Shown: one piece after another, positions 40,782-50,435 of the stretch | How the letters are laid out: each line of letters begins with the position of its first letter | How positions within the stretch are numbered: position 1 is the first letter of the stretch | From: an uncultured Ferrovibrio sp. | Lineage (GTDB): Bacteria > Pseudomonadota > Alphaproteobacteria > Ferrovibrionales > Ferrovibrionaceae | Reading direction: 5' to 3' | NCBI RefSeq assembly: GCF_937960835.1 | Contig: NZ_CALGPC010000018.1 | Coordinates: 62,001 to 126,000, forward strand | DNA: 64,000 nucleotides | The notes under the pieces: model-generated | What the model saw: the letters and a program-made list of their open reading frames with translations, nothing else | Databases searched by the model: none | Told to the model about the DNA's origin: nothing | Translations under genes and position numbers: made by a program

Positions 40782-41960
40782 ATGGCCGAAGTCACGATTG
40801 CCAACTACATGGTCAATTTCGGGCCGCAGCATCCTGCGGCCCACGGCGTGCTGCGCCTGGTGATGGAGCTGGATGGCGAGATCGTCGAGCGTTGCGATCC
40901 GCATATCGGCCTGCTGCATCGCGGCACCGAGAAGCTGATCGAATACAAGACGTATCTCCAGGCGATGCCTTATTTCGACCGGCTCGACTATGTCGCGCCG
41001 ATGAGCCAGGAGCACGCCTTCGTGCTGGCCACCGAGCGTCTGCTCGGCTTGGAAGTGCCGGCGCGCGGTCAGGCGATCCGCGTGCTGTTTGCCGAGATCA
41101 GCCGCCTGTTGAACCATCTGCTCAACGTCACCACGCATGCGCTCGATTGCGGTGCGATGACGCCGGCGCTCTGGGGCTTCGAAGAGCGCGAGAAGCTGAT
41201 GGAGTTCTACGAGCGGGTCTCGGGCGCCCGCATGCATGCGGCGTATTTCCGTCCCGGCGGCGTGCACCAGGACATGCCCAAAGGCATGGACGAGGACATC
41301 ATCAATTACCTGCCGCGCATGCTGAAGGTGATCGATGATATCGAAGGCCTGCTGACCGAGAACCGCATCTATCGCCAGCGCAACGTTGATATCGGCGTGA
41401 TCAGCGCCAAGGATGCGATGGACTGGGGCTTCTCCGGCGTGATGCTGCGCGGCTCGGGCGTTGCCTGGGACCTGCGCAAGTCGCAGCCTTACGACGGCTA
41501 CGAGAAGTACGATTTCGATATTCCGGTCGGCAAGAACGGCGATTGCTTCGACCGCTATCTGTGCCGCATCGAGGAGATGCGCCAGAGTGCCCGGATCATC
41601 AAGCAGTGCATCGAGACGATGCCAGGCGGCCCGGTTTCGTCCGACGACCGCAAGATCGTGCCGCCGCGGCGTGGCGAGATGAAGCGCTCGATGGAAGCGC
41701 TGATCCATCACTTCAAGCTCTACACCGAAGGCTTCCACGTGCCGGCTGGCGAAACCTACGCCGCCGTCGAGGCGCCGAAGGGCGAGTTCGCCGTCTATCT
41801 GATTTCGGACGGCACCAACAAACCGTACCGGTGCCGCATCCATGCGCCGGGCTTTGCCCATCTGCAGGCCACCGACTTCATGTCGAAGGGGCATATGCTG
41901 GCCGACGCCGTCTCTATCGTCGGTAACATGGATATCGTGTTCGGGGAGATCGATCGATGA
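40782..41960 (+). CDS. nuoD: NADH-quinone oxidoreductase subunit D
   Basis: This 392-residue subunit (49-kDa type) has the start ANYMVNFGPQHPAAHGVLRL and the motif HIGLLHRGTEKLIEYKTY, in which the His lines the quinone pocket. The C-terminal PYRCRIHAPGFAHLQATDFM and DIVFGEIDR end is standard. It overlaps nuoE by ATGA. Confidence 0.97.
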   Translation: MAEVTIANYMVNFGPQHPAAHGVLRLVMELDGEIVERCDPHIGLLHRGTEKLIEYKTYLQAMPYFDRLDYVAPMSQEHAFVLATERLLGLEVPARGQAIRVLFAEISRLLNHLLNVTTHALDCGAMTPALWGFEEREKLMEFYERVSGARMHAAYFRPGGVHQDMPKGMDEDIINYLPRMLKVIDDIEGLLTENRIYRQRNVDIGVISAKDAMDWGFSGVMLRGSGVAWDLRKSQPYDGYEKYDFDIPVGKNGDCFDRYLCRIEEMRQSARIIKQCIETMPGGPVSSDDRKIVPPRRGEMKRSMEALIHHFKLYTEGFHVPAGETYAAVEAPKGEFAVYLISDGTNKPYRCRIHAPGFAHLQATDFMSKGHMLADAVSIVGNMDIVFGEIDR

Positions 41961-42595
41961 GTGGCGTCCATATCGCACCCCCCGAGCAGCAGCCGGCGAG
42001 CTTCGAGTTCACGCCGGAGAATCTGGAGCTGGCGAAGAAGATCATCGCCAAGTATCCGCAGGGCCGCCAGCAGAGCGCGGTCATGCCGCTGCTCGACTTG
42101 GCCCAGCGTCAGCACGACAACTGGGTTCCGCAGGCGGCGATCCGCTACATCGCCGAGATGCTCGGCATGCCGGTGATCCGCGTGCTCGAGGTCGCCAGCT
42201 TCTACACGATGTACAACCTGGCACCGGTCGGGAAGAACTTCATCCAGGTCTGCACGACGACGCCGTGCTGGCTGCGCGGCTCCGACAAGGTGGTTGCGGC
42301 CTGCAAGAAGCATCTTGGCATCGGCCCGGGCGAGACGACGCCGGACGGCAAGTTTACCGTGATCGAGGTGGAATGCCTCGGCGCCTGCGTGAATGCGCCG
42401 ATGATGCAGATCGGCGACGACTTCTACGAGGATCTGGACGAGGAGTCGACCGGCAAGATTCTGGAGGCGCTGAAACGTGGCGAGACGCCGAAGCCCGGCC
42501 CGCAGAACGGCCGTCTGTCCTCCGAGCCGTTCGGCGGTCCGACCACATTGACCAGCTTCAATCCGCCGGCCTCCGCTGGCGGCAGTGACGATTAA
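41957..42595 (+). CDS. nuoE: NADH-quinone oxidoreductase subunit E
   Basis: This 212-residue subunit (24-kDa type) carries the [2Fe-2S] cluster N1a. Ligands appear as CTTTPC in IQVCTTTPCWLRG and as CLGAC in EVECLGACVNAP. A C-terminal tail of about 45 residues (KRGETPKPGPQNGRLSSEPF onward) is low-complexity and longer than in E. coli. It is 15 bases from nuoF, with which it forms the NADH-dehydrogenase module. Confidence 0.96.
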   Translation: MSGVHIAPPEQQPASFEFTPENLELAKKIIAKYPQGRQQSAVMPLLDLAQRQHDNWVPQAAIRYIAEMLGMPVIRVLEVASFYTMYNLAPVGKNFIQVCTTTPCWLRGSDKVVAACKKHLGIGPGETTPDGKFTVIEVECLGACVNAPMMQIGDDFYEDLDEESTGKILEALKRGETPKPGPQNGRLSSEPFGGPTTLTSFNPPASAGGSDD

Positions 42596-42610
42596 GGCGG
42601 AGCCAGCCCC

Positions 42611-43909
42611 ATGTTGCAGGACAAGGACCGCATCTTCACCAATCTCTACGGCCAGCAGTCGTGGCGGCTTGAAGCTGCCCGCAAGCGCGGCGATTGGGAC
42701 AATACCAAGGCCATTCTTGAGAAGGGACAGGACTGGATCATCGAAGAGGTGAAGAAGTCCGGTCTGCGCGGCCGCGGCGGCGCGGGCTTCCCGACCGGCC
42801 TGAAATGGTCCTTCATGCCCAAGCAGTCCGACGGGCGCCCCAGCTATCTCGTGGTCAATGCCGACGAGGGCGAGCCGGGAACCTGCAAGGACCGCGACAT
42901 GATGCGTCACGATCCGCATAAGCTGGTTGAAGGCTGCCTGATCGCCGGTTTCGCCATGCGCGCGGTGGCGGCCTACATCTATATCCGTGGCGAGTTCTAC
43001 CGCGAGGCCCAGAACCTGCAGGCCGCCATCGACGAAGCCTATGCCGCCGGTCTGATCGGCAAGAATGCCTGCGGCTCGGGCTACGATTTCGACGTCTACA
43101 TCCATCGCGGCGCCGGCGCTTATATCTGTGGCGAGGAAACCGCGCTGATCGAAAGCCTGGAGGGCAAGAAGGGCCAGCCGCGCCTGAAGCCGCCTTTCCC
43201 GGCCAATGTCGGCGTCTGGGGCTGCCCGACCACGGTCAACAATGTGGAAAGCATCGCGGTGGTGCCGACCATCCTGCGCCGCGGCGGCGACTGGTTTGCC
43301 AGCCTCGGCCGGCCGAACAACACCGGCACCAAGGTCTTCTGCATTTCCGGCCATGTGAACAAGCCGTGCAATGTGGAAGAGGAGATGGGCATCCCGCTCA
43401 AGGAGCTGATCGAGAAGCATGCCGGCGGCGTGCGCGGCGGCTGGGACAACCTGCTGGCCGTGATCCCGGGCGGCTCCTCCGTGCCGCTGCTGCCCAAGGA
43501 AATCTGCGACGACGTGCTGATGGATTTCGACAGCCTGCGTGCTCAGCGCTCGGGCCTTGGCACCGCGGCCGTCATCGTCATGGACAAGTCGACCGACATC
43601 GTGCGCGCCATCGCGCGCCTGTCGAAGTTCTACAAGCATGAATCCTGCGGCCAGTGCACGCCGTGCCGCGAAGGCACCGGCTGGATGTGGCGGGTGATGG
43701 AGCGTCTGGTCGAGGGCCGCGCCGAGAAGCGCGAGATCGACATGCTGCTCGAGGTCACCACGCAGGTGGAAGGCCATACGATTTGCGCGCTCGGCGATGC
43801 CGCGGCGTGGCCGATCCAGGGCCTGATCCGGCATTTCCGCGGCGAAATCGAACGCCGCATCGACGCCCGCCATGCTGGCCAGCCGGTTCTGCCGGTTGCG
43901 GCCGAGTGA
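42611..43909 (+). CDS. nuoF: NADH-quinone oxidoreductase subunit F
   Basis: This 432-residue subunit (51-kDa type) holds FMN, NADH and cluster N3. The nucleotide-binding motif is GLRGRGGAGFPTGLKW, a second glycine stretch is GAGAYICGEETALIESLEGK, and the N3 ligands are in ESCGQCTPCREGTGWM plus the later Cys of HTICALGDAAAWP. It is where electrons enter complex I. Confidence 0.97.
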   Translation: MLQDKDRIFTNLYGQQSWRLEAARKRGDWDNTKAILEKGQDWIIEEVKKSGLRGRGGAGFPTGLKWSFMPKQSDGRPSYLVVNADEGEPGTCKDRDMMRHDPHKLVEGCLIAGFAMRAVAAYIYIRGEFYREAQNLQAAIDEAYAAGLIGKNACGSGYDFDVYIHRGAGAYICGEETALIESLEGKKGQPRLKPPFPANVGVWGCPTTVNNVESIAVVPTILRRGGDWFASLGRPNNTGTKVFCISGHVNKPCNVEEEMGIPLKELIEKHAGGVRGGWDNLLAVIPGGSSVPLLPKEICDDVLMDFDSLRAQRSGLGTAAVIVMDKSTDIVRAIARLSKFYKHESCGQCTPCREGTGWMWRVMERLVEGRAEKREIDMLLEVTTQVEGHTICALGDAAAWPIQGLIRHFRGEIERRIDARHAGQPVLPVAAE

Positions 43910-43942
43910 CGGTAGCGAAGCGTAGGCGGGGAAGGTAGACGC

Positions 43943-46006
43943 ATGCCCACGTTGACCATTGACGGGATTGAGGTAACGGTCGAGCCCGGCTCGACTGTGC
44001 TGCAGGCTTGCGAAGCGGCCGGCAAGGAAATCCCGCGTTTCTGCTATCACGAGCGCCTGTCGATCGCCGGCAATTGCCGTATGTGCTTGGTCGAGCAGGA
44101 GAAGGCGCCGAAGCCGATCGCATCCTGCGCGATGCCGGCCGCCGATGGCATGGTGATCAAGACTGACACGCCGATGGTCAAGAAGGCCCGCGAAGGCGTG
44201 ATGGAATTCCTGCTGATCAACCATCCGCTGGACTGCCCGATCTGCGACCAGGGCGGCGAGTGCGACCTGCAGGACCAGGCCATGGGCTATGGCCGTGGCA
44301 CCTCGCGCTATGACGAGAACAAGCGCGCGGTCAAAGACAAGTATATGGGCCCGCTGATCGAAACGGTGATGACGCGCTGCATCCACTGCACGCGCTGCAT
44401 CCGCTTCGCGCAGGAGATCGCCGGCGTGCCCGAACTCGGCGCCATTGGCCGCGGCGAGGACATGCAGATCACCACTTATCTTGAGCAGGCGCTGACCTCG
44501 GAGCTGTCCGGCAACGTCATCGACCTCTGCCCGGTAGGTGCGCTGACCTCCAAGCCCTACGCCTTCACCGCGCGCGCCTGGGAATTGCGCAAGACCGAAA
44601 GCGTCGACGTGATGGATGCCGTCGGCGCCAACATCCGCATCGACGTGCGCGGCCGCGAAGTGATGCGCGTGCTGCCGCGCCTGAACGAAGAGGTCAACGA
44701 GGAATGGCTCTCGGATAAGAGCCGCTTCGCCTATGACGGCCTGAAGCATCGCCGTCTGGACCGCCCCTATGTGCGCAAGGACGACAAGCTGCAGGAAGCC
44801 TCCTGGGGCGAGGCCTTCGCGGCCATTGCCAATGCGCTGCAGGGCCTGAATGGCAGCCAGATCGCCGCCATCGCGGGCGATCTCGCCTGCGCCGAGAGCG
44901 TCATGGCCCTCAAGGATCTGATGGGCAAGCTGGGCTCGCCCAATCTGGATTGCCGTCAGGACGGGGCCAAGATCGACCCGGCGACCCGCGCCGGCTATCT
45001 CTTCAACAGCGGCATCGCCGGCATTGAAGAGGCCGATGCGATCCTGCTGGTCGGCACCAATCCGCGCCGCGAAGCGGCCCTGATCAACGCCCGTATCCGC
45101 AAGCGCTATCTGCGCGGCAACGTCAAGATCGGTCTGATCGGCGAGCAGGTGCCGCTGACCTATCGCGTCGATTACCTTGGCGCCGGTCCGTCGACGCTGA
45201 AGGACATTGCCGAAGGCAAGCATGCTTTCGCGGACGTGCTGAAGTCCGCCCAGCGGCCGATGCTGATCATCGGTCAGGGTGCGCTCACGCGGGCCGATGG
45301 CGCCGCCATCCTGGCGCTCGCCCGCCAGGTGGCCGAGAACTGCGGTCTGGTGAAGGACGGCTGGAACGGCTTCAACATGCTGCACACGGCTGCCAGCCGT
45401 GTCGGCGCGCTCGATCTCGGCTTCGTGCCGGGCGAGGGCGGCCGCGACGTTGCGGCGATCCAGGCCGGTGCGATTTCGGGGGCGGTGAAGTTCGTCTACC
45501 TGCTCGGTGCCGATGAGCTCGACACCAGCGCCTTCGGTTCGGCCTTCGTCGTCTATCAGGGCAGCCATGGCGATGCCGGCGCCAAGCGCGCCGACGTGAT
45601 CCTGCCGGGCGCGGCCTATCCCGAGAAGGACGCCACCTGGGTGAATACCGAGGGCCGCGTGCAGCTTGGCCGTCGCGCTGCGGTTCCGCCGGGCGAGGCC
45701 CGTGAGGACTGGGCGATCATCCGCGCCCTGTCGGACGTGCTCGGCCAGACCCTGCCGTACGACAATCTCGGCCAGCTGCGCCGCCGCATGCTGGAGGCGG
45801 CGCCGCATTTCGCCGCCGTCGACAAGCTGACGCCGGCTGCCTGGGGCAGCTTCGGCACGCCGGGTTCGATCACCGACGCGCCATTCAAGTCACCGATTGA
45901 CGATTTCTACCTGACCAACCCGATCGCCCGCGCCTCGGCTGTCATGGCCGAATGCTCTGCCATCGCGCGCGGCGAAACCACGCCGAAGACGGGCACCCAT
46001 GACTGA
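43943..46006 (+). CDS. nuoG: NADH-quinone oxidoreductase subunit G
   Basis: This 687-residue subunit (75-kDa type) has an N-terminal ferredoxin-like domain with N1b (FCYHERLSIAGNCRMCLVEQ and SCAMPA), the HxxC/CxxC cluster N5 region (HPLDCPICDQGGECDLQ), and N4 ligands in CIHCTRCIRFAQE and VIDLCPVGALTS. A molybdopterin-oxidoreductase-like C-terminal domain without cofactor follows. Length is normal for alphaproteobacteria. It overlaps nuoH by 8 bases. Confidence 0.97.
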   Translation: MPTLTIDGIEVTVEPGSTVLQACEAAGKEIPRFCYHERLSIAGNCRMCLVEQEKAPKPIASCAMPAADGMVIKTDTPMVKKAREGVMEFLLINHPLDCPICDQGGECDLQDQAMGYGRGTSRYDENKRAVKDKYMGPLIETVMTRCIHCTRCIRFAQEIAGVPELGAIGRGEDMQITTYLEQALTSELSGNVIDLCPVGALTSKPYAFTARAWELRKTESVDVMDAVGANIRIDVRGREVMRVLPRLNEEVNEEWLSDKSRFAYDGLKHRRLDRPYVRKDDKLQEASWGEAFAAIANALQGLNGSQIAAIAGDLACAESVMALKDLMGKLGSPNLDCRQDGAKIDPATRAGYLFNSGIAGIEEADAILLVGTNPRREAALINARIRKRYLRGNVKIGLIGEQVPLTYRVDYLGAGPSTLKDIAEGKHAFADVLKSAQRPMLIIGQGALTRADGAAILALARQVAENCGLVKDGWNGFNMLHTAASRVGALDLGFVPGEGGRDVAAIQAGAISGAVKFVYLLGADELDTSAFGSAFVVYQGSHGDAGAKRADVILPGAAYPEKDATWVNTEGRVQLGRRAAVPPGEAREDWAIIRALSDVLGQTLPYDNLGQLRRRMLEAAPHFAAVDKLTPAAWGSFGTPGSITDAPFKSPIDDFYLTNPIARASAVMAECSAIARGETTPKTGTHD

Positions 46007-47033
46007 CGCTTTCTGGAACACGCTCTGGACCGGTTATGTCTTCCCGGGCGGGACGATCCTGGTCCATATCCTGATGCTCGTCGTGCCGCTGCTGATCGCG
46101 GTGGCCTACCTGACCCTGATGGAGCGCAAGGTGCTGGCGGCGATGTCGCTGCGCATGGGCCCGAACGTGGTCGGCCCCTTCGGCCTGCTGCAGCCCTTCG
46201 CGGATGCCGTGAAGCTGATCTTCAAGGAGCCGATCATCCCGTCGGGTGCGAACAAGTTCCTGTTCATCGCCGCACCCTGCATCACCTTCATCCTGGCGCT
46301 GATTGCCTGGGCGGTGATCCCGGTGGCCGATGGCTGGGTGATCGCCGACATCAATGTCGGCGTGCTGTATCTCTTCGCGATCTCCTCGCTTGGCGTCTAC
46401 GGCATCATCATCGCCGGCTGGTCGTCGAATTCGCGTTATGCCTTCCTCGGCGCGCTGCGCTCCTCGGCGCAGATGGTGTCCTACGAAGTCTCGATGGGCT
46501 TCGTGATCATCACCGTGCTGCTCTGCGTCGGCTCGCTCAACCTCGTCGATATCGTGGAAGCGCAGAAGACGGTCTGGTTTGCACTGCCGCTCTTCCCGAT
46601 GTTCGTCATCTTCTTCATCTCGGCCCTGGCGGAGACCAACCGGCATCCCTTCGACCTGCCGGAAGCCGAGGCCGAGCTGGTCGCTGGCTATCAGGTCGAA
46701 TATTCGTCGATGACCTTCGCGCTGTTCTTCCTTGGCGAATACGCGAACATGATCCTGATGTCGGGCATGACCTCCATCCTGTTCCTGGGAGGCTGGCTGC
46801 CGCCGCTGGACATTGCGCCATTCAATTGGATCCCGGGCATCGTCTGGTTCTGCCTCAAGATCTTCGTCTTGCTGTTCGTCTTCATCTGGGTGCGCGCCAC
46901 CGTGCCGCGCTATCGCTATGACCAGCTGATGCGTCTGGGCTGGAAGGTCTTCCTGCCGGTGTCGCTGTTCTGGGTGATTGCCACCGCCGGCGTGCTGGTC
47001 GCCTTCGACCTGCTGCCTCAGGGCATGAAGTAG
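45999..47033 (+). CDS. nuoH: NADH-quinone oxidoreductase subunit H
   Basis: This 344-residue membrane subunit joins the peripheral and membrane arms and forms the quinone channel entrance. Eight spans are visible, with LMERKVLAAMSLRMGPNVVG, KLIFKEPIIPSGANKFLF and the acidic loop ETNRHPFDLPEAEAELVAGY, all hallmark NuoH motifs. Its start lies within the end of nuoG. Confidence 0.97.
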   Translation: MTDAFWNTLWTGYVFPGGTILVHILMLVVPLLIAVAYLTLMERKVLAAMSLRMGPNVVGPFGLLQPFADAVKLIFKEPIIPSGANKFLFIAAPCITFILALIAWAVIPVADGWVIADINVGVLYLFAISSLGVYGIIIAGWSSNSRYAFLGALRSSAQMVSYEVSMGFVIITVLLCVGSLNLVDIVEAQKTVWFALPLFPMFVIFFISALAETNRHPFDLPEAEAELVAGYQVEYSSMTFALFFLGEYANMILMSGMTSILFLGGWLPPLDIAPFNWIPGIVWFCLKIFVLLFVFIWVRATVPRYRYDQLMRLGWKVFLPVSLFWVIATAGVLVAFDLLPQGMK

Positions 47034-47044
47034 GAGTACCGGTT

Positions 47045-47533
47045 ATGGCATTTCTCGACCGTAGCGCCCGCACAATCTTCCTCTGGGAAGTTCTCAAAGG
47101 CCTGGGACTCACCTTCGCCTACATGTTCAAGAAGCGGGCGACGGTGAACTATCCCTACGAAAAGGGACCGCTCAGCCCGCGTTTCCGCGGTGAGCATGCC
47201 TTGCGCCGCTACGCCAATGGCGAAGAGCGCTGCATCGCCTGCAAGCTGTGCGAGGCGATCTGCCCGGCGCTGGCCATCACCATCGAGGCCGAGCCGCGGG
47301 AAGACGGCTCGCGCCGCACCACGCGCTACGACATCGACATGACGAAGTGCATCTATTGCGGCTTCTGCCAGGAAGCCTGCCCGGTGGATGCCATCGTCGA
47401 AGGTCCGAACTTTGAGTTCGCCACCGAGACCCGCGAGGAATTGTTTTACGACAAGAACAAGCTGCTCGCGAATGGTGAGCGCTGGGAATACGAGATTTCG
47501 CGCAACATCGCCGCGGACGCGCCGTACCGTTGA
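47045..47533 (+). CDS. nuoI: NADH-quinone oxidoreductase subunit I
   Basis: This 162-residue subunit (23-kDa, TYKY type) has two [4Fe-4S] ferredoxin motifs: CIACKLCEAICP and CIYCGFCQEACP, which bind N6a and N6b. The N-terminal part has an amphipathic helix (FLWEVLKGLGLTFAYMFKKR) that rests on the membrane. It lies 11 bases after nuoH. Confidence 0.97.
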   Translation: MAFLDRSARTIFLWEVLKGLGLTFAYMFKKRATVNYPYEKGPLSPRFRGEHALRRYANGEERCIACKLCEAICPALAITIEAEPREDGSRRTTRYDIDMTKCIYCGFCQEACPVDAIVEGPNFEFATETREELFYDKNKLLANGERWEYEISRNIAADAPYR

Positions 47534-47558
47534 GCGCGCTGACGGCGAGGGGGTAGAC

Positions 47559-48173
47559 ATGATCATCCAGGCCTTGGCCTTTTACCTGTTTGCGGCGATC
47601 ACCGTGGCTTCGGCCTTCATGGTGATCGCGTCACGCAATCCGGTACACAGCGTATTGTTCCTGATCCTGGCCTTCTTCAATGCGGCCGGGTTGTTCGTTC
47701 TGATGGGCGCCGAGTTCCTGGCGATGATCCTGGTGATCGTCTATGTCGGCGCCGTCGCGGTGCTGTTCCTGTTCGTGGTGATGATGCTCGACATCAATTT
47801 CGTCGAGCTGCGCCAGGGCTTCCTCCAGTACCTGCCGATCGGCGGTCTGGTGGGCGCCATCCTGCTGATCGAACTTGCGCTGGTGCTTGGCAGCTGGGCG
47901 GTGGCGCCGGCAGCCCAGCAGGTCGCGATGGACCCGATCCCCCCCATTGAAGACGTCACCAACACCCATGCGCTGGGTGCGGTGCTCTACACCAAATACA
48001 TCTATCTGTTCCAAGGCGCCGGCCTGATCCTGCTGGTCGCCATGATCGGCGCCATCGTTCTGACGCTGCGTTCCCGTCCGGGCGTGCGGCGCCAGAACAT
48101 CGCCGAGCAGGTGAGCCGCCGCCGCGAAGACGCCGTGGCGATCAAGAAGGTCGAGCCGGGGCAGGGAATCTGA
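47559..48173 (+). CDS. nuoJ: NADH-quinone oxidoreductase subunit J
   Basis: This 204-residue membrane subunit has five spans; SRNPVHSVLFLILAFFNAAG and GAEFLAMILVIVYVGAVAVL are the conserved segments, the latter with the bend that participates in coupling. ATG at 47559 follows GGCGAGGGGG; the frame upstream runs into nuoI and was rejected. It is 2 bases from nuoK. Confidence 0.96.
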   Translation: MIIQALAFYLFAAITVASAFMVIASRNPVHSVLFLILAFFNAAGLFVLMGAEFLAMILVIVYVGAVAVLFLFVVMMLDINFVELRQGFLQYLPIGGLVGAILLIELALVLGSWAVAPAAQQVAMDPIPPIEDVTNTHALGAVLYTKYIYLFQGAGLILLVAMIGAIVLTLRSRPGVRRQNIAEQVSRRREDAVAIKKVEPGQGI

Positions 48174-48175
48174 TC

Positions 48176-48484
48176 ATGACCATCGGACTTGGACATTACC
48201 TCACGGTTGCCGCCATCCTGTTCACGCTCGGGATCATCGGCATCTTCCTGAACCGTAAGAACGTGATCGTCATCCTGATGTCGATCGAGCTGATGCTGCT
48301 GGCCGTCAACATCAACCTGGTGGCGTTCTCAACGCATCTGCAGGATCTGGTCGGCCAGGTCTTTGCGCTGTTCGTATTGACCGTGGCGGCCGGCGAGGCG
48401 GCCATCGGCCTGGCCATCCTGGTGGTCTATTTCCGCAACCGCGGCACCATCGCGGTCGAAGACATCAATTTGATGAAGGGTTAA
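48176..48484 (+). CDS. nuoK: NADH-quinone oxidoreductase subunit K
   Basis: This 102-residue membrane subunit has three spans and the conserved Glu residues in VILMSIELMLLAVNINLVAF and AGEAAIGLAILVVYFRN, which form part of the proton path (homologous to MrpC). The length is standard. Confidence 0.97.
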   Translation: MTIGLGHYLTVAAILFTLGIIGIFLNRKNVIVILMSIELMLLAVNINLVAFSTHLQDLVGQVFALFVLTVAAGEAAIGLAILVVYFRNRGTIAVEDINLMKG

Positions 48485-48493
48485 GAGGCGGCG

Positions 48494-50431
48494 ATGACGA
48501 TATACCATCTGATCGTTTTCCTGCCGCTGCTGGCTGCGATCGTTGCCGGCTTCTTCGGCCGCCGGATCGGCGATGCGGCCTCCATGGCGGCGACCTGCAT
48601 TGCCGTCGGCATCGGCGCGATCCTGTCCTGGGTGGCGCTGTATCAGGTCGTCGGCCAGGGTAACGTGGTCACTGTGAAGGTGCTCGACTGGATCGATTCC
48701 GGCAGCTTCAGCGTCGATTGGGCGCTGAAGATCGACCAGCTCACTGCCGTCATGCTGGTGGTGGTGAACACGGTCTCGGCTTTGGTGCACATCTACTCCG
48801 TCGGCTATATGAGCCACGATCCCAGCCGGCCGCGTTTCTTTGCCTATCTGTCGCTGTTCACCTTCGCCATGCTGATGCTGGTCACGGCGGACAACTTCGT
48901 GCAGCTCTACATGGGCTGGGAAGGCGTTGGTCTGGCCTCCTACCTGCTGATCGGCTTCTGGTTCCACAAGCCCTCGGCCAATGCCGCGGCGATCAAGGCC
49001 TTCGTCGTCAACCGTGTCGGCGATTTCGGCTTCGCGCTTGGCATCATGACGCTGTTCTTCGCCACCGGTTCGGTCAGCTTCGAGACGGTCTTCGCTGCTG
49101 CCCCCGACCTTGCTGGCAAGACCTTCAACTTCCTGGGCGGCGAGTGGGACATCCTGACTGTCGCCACGTTCCTCTTGTTCCTCGGCGCTATGGGCAAGTC
49201 GGCTCAGCTCGGCCTGCACACCTGGCTGCCGGACGCAATGGAAGGCCCCACCCCGGTTTCGGCGCTGATCCATGCTGCGACCATGGTTACCGCGGGCGTC
49301 TTCATGGTGGCGCGCTGTTCGCCGCTGTTCGAATACGCGCCCGATACGCTGGCTTTTGTCACTGTCATCGGCGCTTCGACGGCGTTCTTCGCTGCTACCG
49401 TCGGCCTGGCCCAGAACGACATCAAGCGCGTGATCGCATATTCGACCTGCTCGCAGCTCGGCTACATGTTCTTTGCGCTGGGCGTCTCGGCCTATCCGGC
49501 CGCGATCTTCCACCTGTTCACCCACGCCTTCTTCAAGGCGCTGCTGTTCCTGGGCGCGGGCTCGGTGATCCATGCCGTCGATGGCGAGCAGGACATGCGC
49601 AAGATGGGCGGTCTGTGGAAGCACATCAAGATCACCTACGCGATGATGTGGATCGGCAGCCTGGCCCTGGCTGGTCTGCCGTTCTTTGCCGGCTACTACT
49701 CGAAGGACATGATCCTCGAAGCCGCCTTCGCAGCCGGCAGCGGGGTGGGGCAGTATGCCTTCGTGCTCGGCATGGCCGCGGCGATCCTGACCGCCTTCTA
49801 TTCCTGGCGCCTGCTATTCATGACCTTCCATGGCGAGCCGCGCGCGGATCATCATGTCATGGAGCATGTGCATGAGAGCCCATGGGTCATGCTGGTCCCG
49901 CTCTTCGTGCTGGCTGCCGGCGCGCTGTTTGCCGGTGTCGCCTTCGCGCCGGGCATGATCGGCCATCACTGGCAGGAATTCTGGGGCAACTCGATCGTGA
50001 TCCTGCCGGATCACAAGGCGATGGAAGCCGCCCATGACGTGCCGCTCTGGGTCAAGCTTGGCCCTATCGTGGTCGGCCTGGTTGGCATCTTCGTTGCCTG
50101 GATTGCCTATATCCGCGATACCGGCCTGCCGGCGCGGGCTGTGAAGCAGCATCAGGTGTTGTATCAGTTCCTGCTGAACAAGTGGTATTTCGACGAGATT
50201 TACGACTTTTTGTTCGTGCGCCCTGCCATGTGGCTCGGCCGCCTGTTCTGGAAGGGCGGTGACGGCAAGATCATCGACGGCCTTGGCCCCGATGGCTTCG
50301 CTGCCACGGTGGTCCGTCTGGCCAAGCGTGCCAGTATCCTGCAATCCGGCTACGTCTATCACTACGCCTTCGCCATGCTGGTCGGCGTAGCGGCGCTGGT
50401 GACCTACTTCTTTACCGTTATGGGGCACTGA
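48494..50431 (+). CDS. nuoL: NADH-quinone oxidoreductase subunit L
   Basis: This 645-residue antiporter-like subunit has about 16 spans. Conserved motifs include YMGWEGVGLASYLLIGFWF with the key Glu, HTWLPDAMEGPTPVSALIHA and ATMVTAGVFMVAR with the pump Lys/His region nearby. The C-terminal end forms the long lateral helix. It lies 9 bases after nuoK and 4 before nuoM. Confidence 0.97.
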   Translation: MTIYHLIVFLPLLAAIVAGFFGRRIGDAASMAATCIAVGIGAILSWVALYQVVGQGNVVTVKVLDWIDSGSFSVDWALKIDQLTAVMLVVVNTVSALVHIYSVGYMSHDPSRPRFFAYLSLFTFAMLMLVTADNFVQLYMGWEGVGLASYLLIGFWFHKPSANAAAIKAFVVNRVGDFGFALGIMTLFFATGSVSFETVFAAAPDLAGKTFNFLGGEWDILTVATFLLFLGAMGKSAQLGLHTWLPDAMEGPTPVSALIHAATMVTAGVFMVARCSPLFEYAPDTLAFVTVIGASTAFFAATVGLAQNDIKRVIAYSTCSQLGYMFFALGVSAYPAAIFHLFTHAFFKALLFLGAGSVIHAVDGEQDMRKMGGLWKHIKITYAMMWIGSLALAGLPFFAGYYSKDMILEAAFAAGSGVGQYAFVLGMAAAILTAFYSWRLLFMTFHGEPRADHHVMEHVHESPWVMLVPLFVLAAGALFAGVAFAPGMIGHHWQEFWGNSIVILPDHKAMEAAHDVPLWVKLGPIVVGLVGIFVAWIAYIRDTGLPARAVKQHQVLYQFLLNKWYFDEIYDFLFVRPAMWLGRLFWKGGDGKIIDGLGPDGFAATVVRLAKRASILQSGYVYHYAFAMLVGVAALVTYFFTVMGH

Positions 50432-50435
50432 GAAG

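Noticed and set aside
41795..45808. Open frame of 1,337 codons on the minus strand opposite nuoD-nuoG
   Set aside because: It lies fully antisense to four certain complex I genes. Long antisense frames are common in GC-rich coding DNA, and the translation is Arg/His/Gln-rich with no domain.
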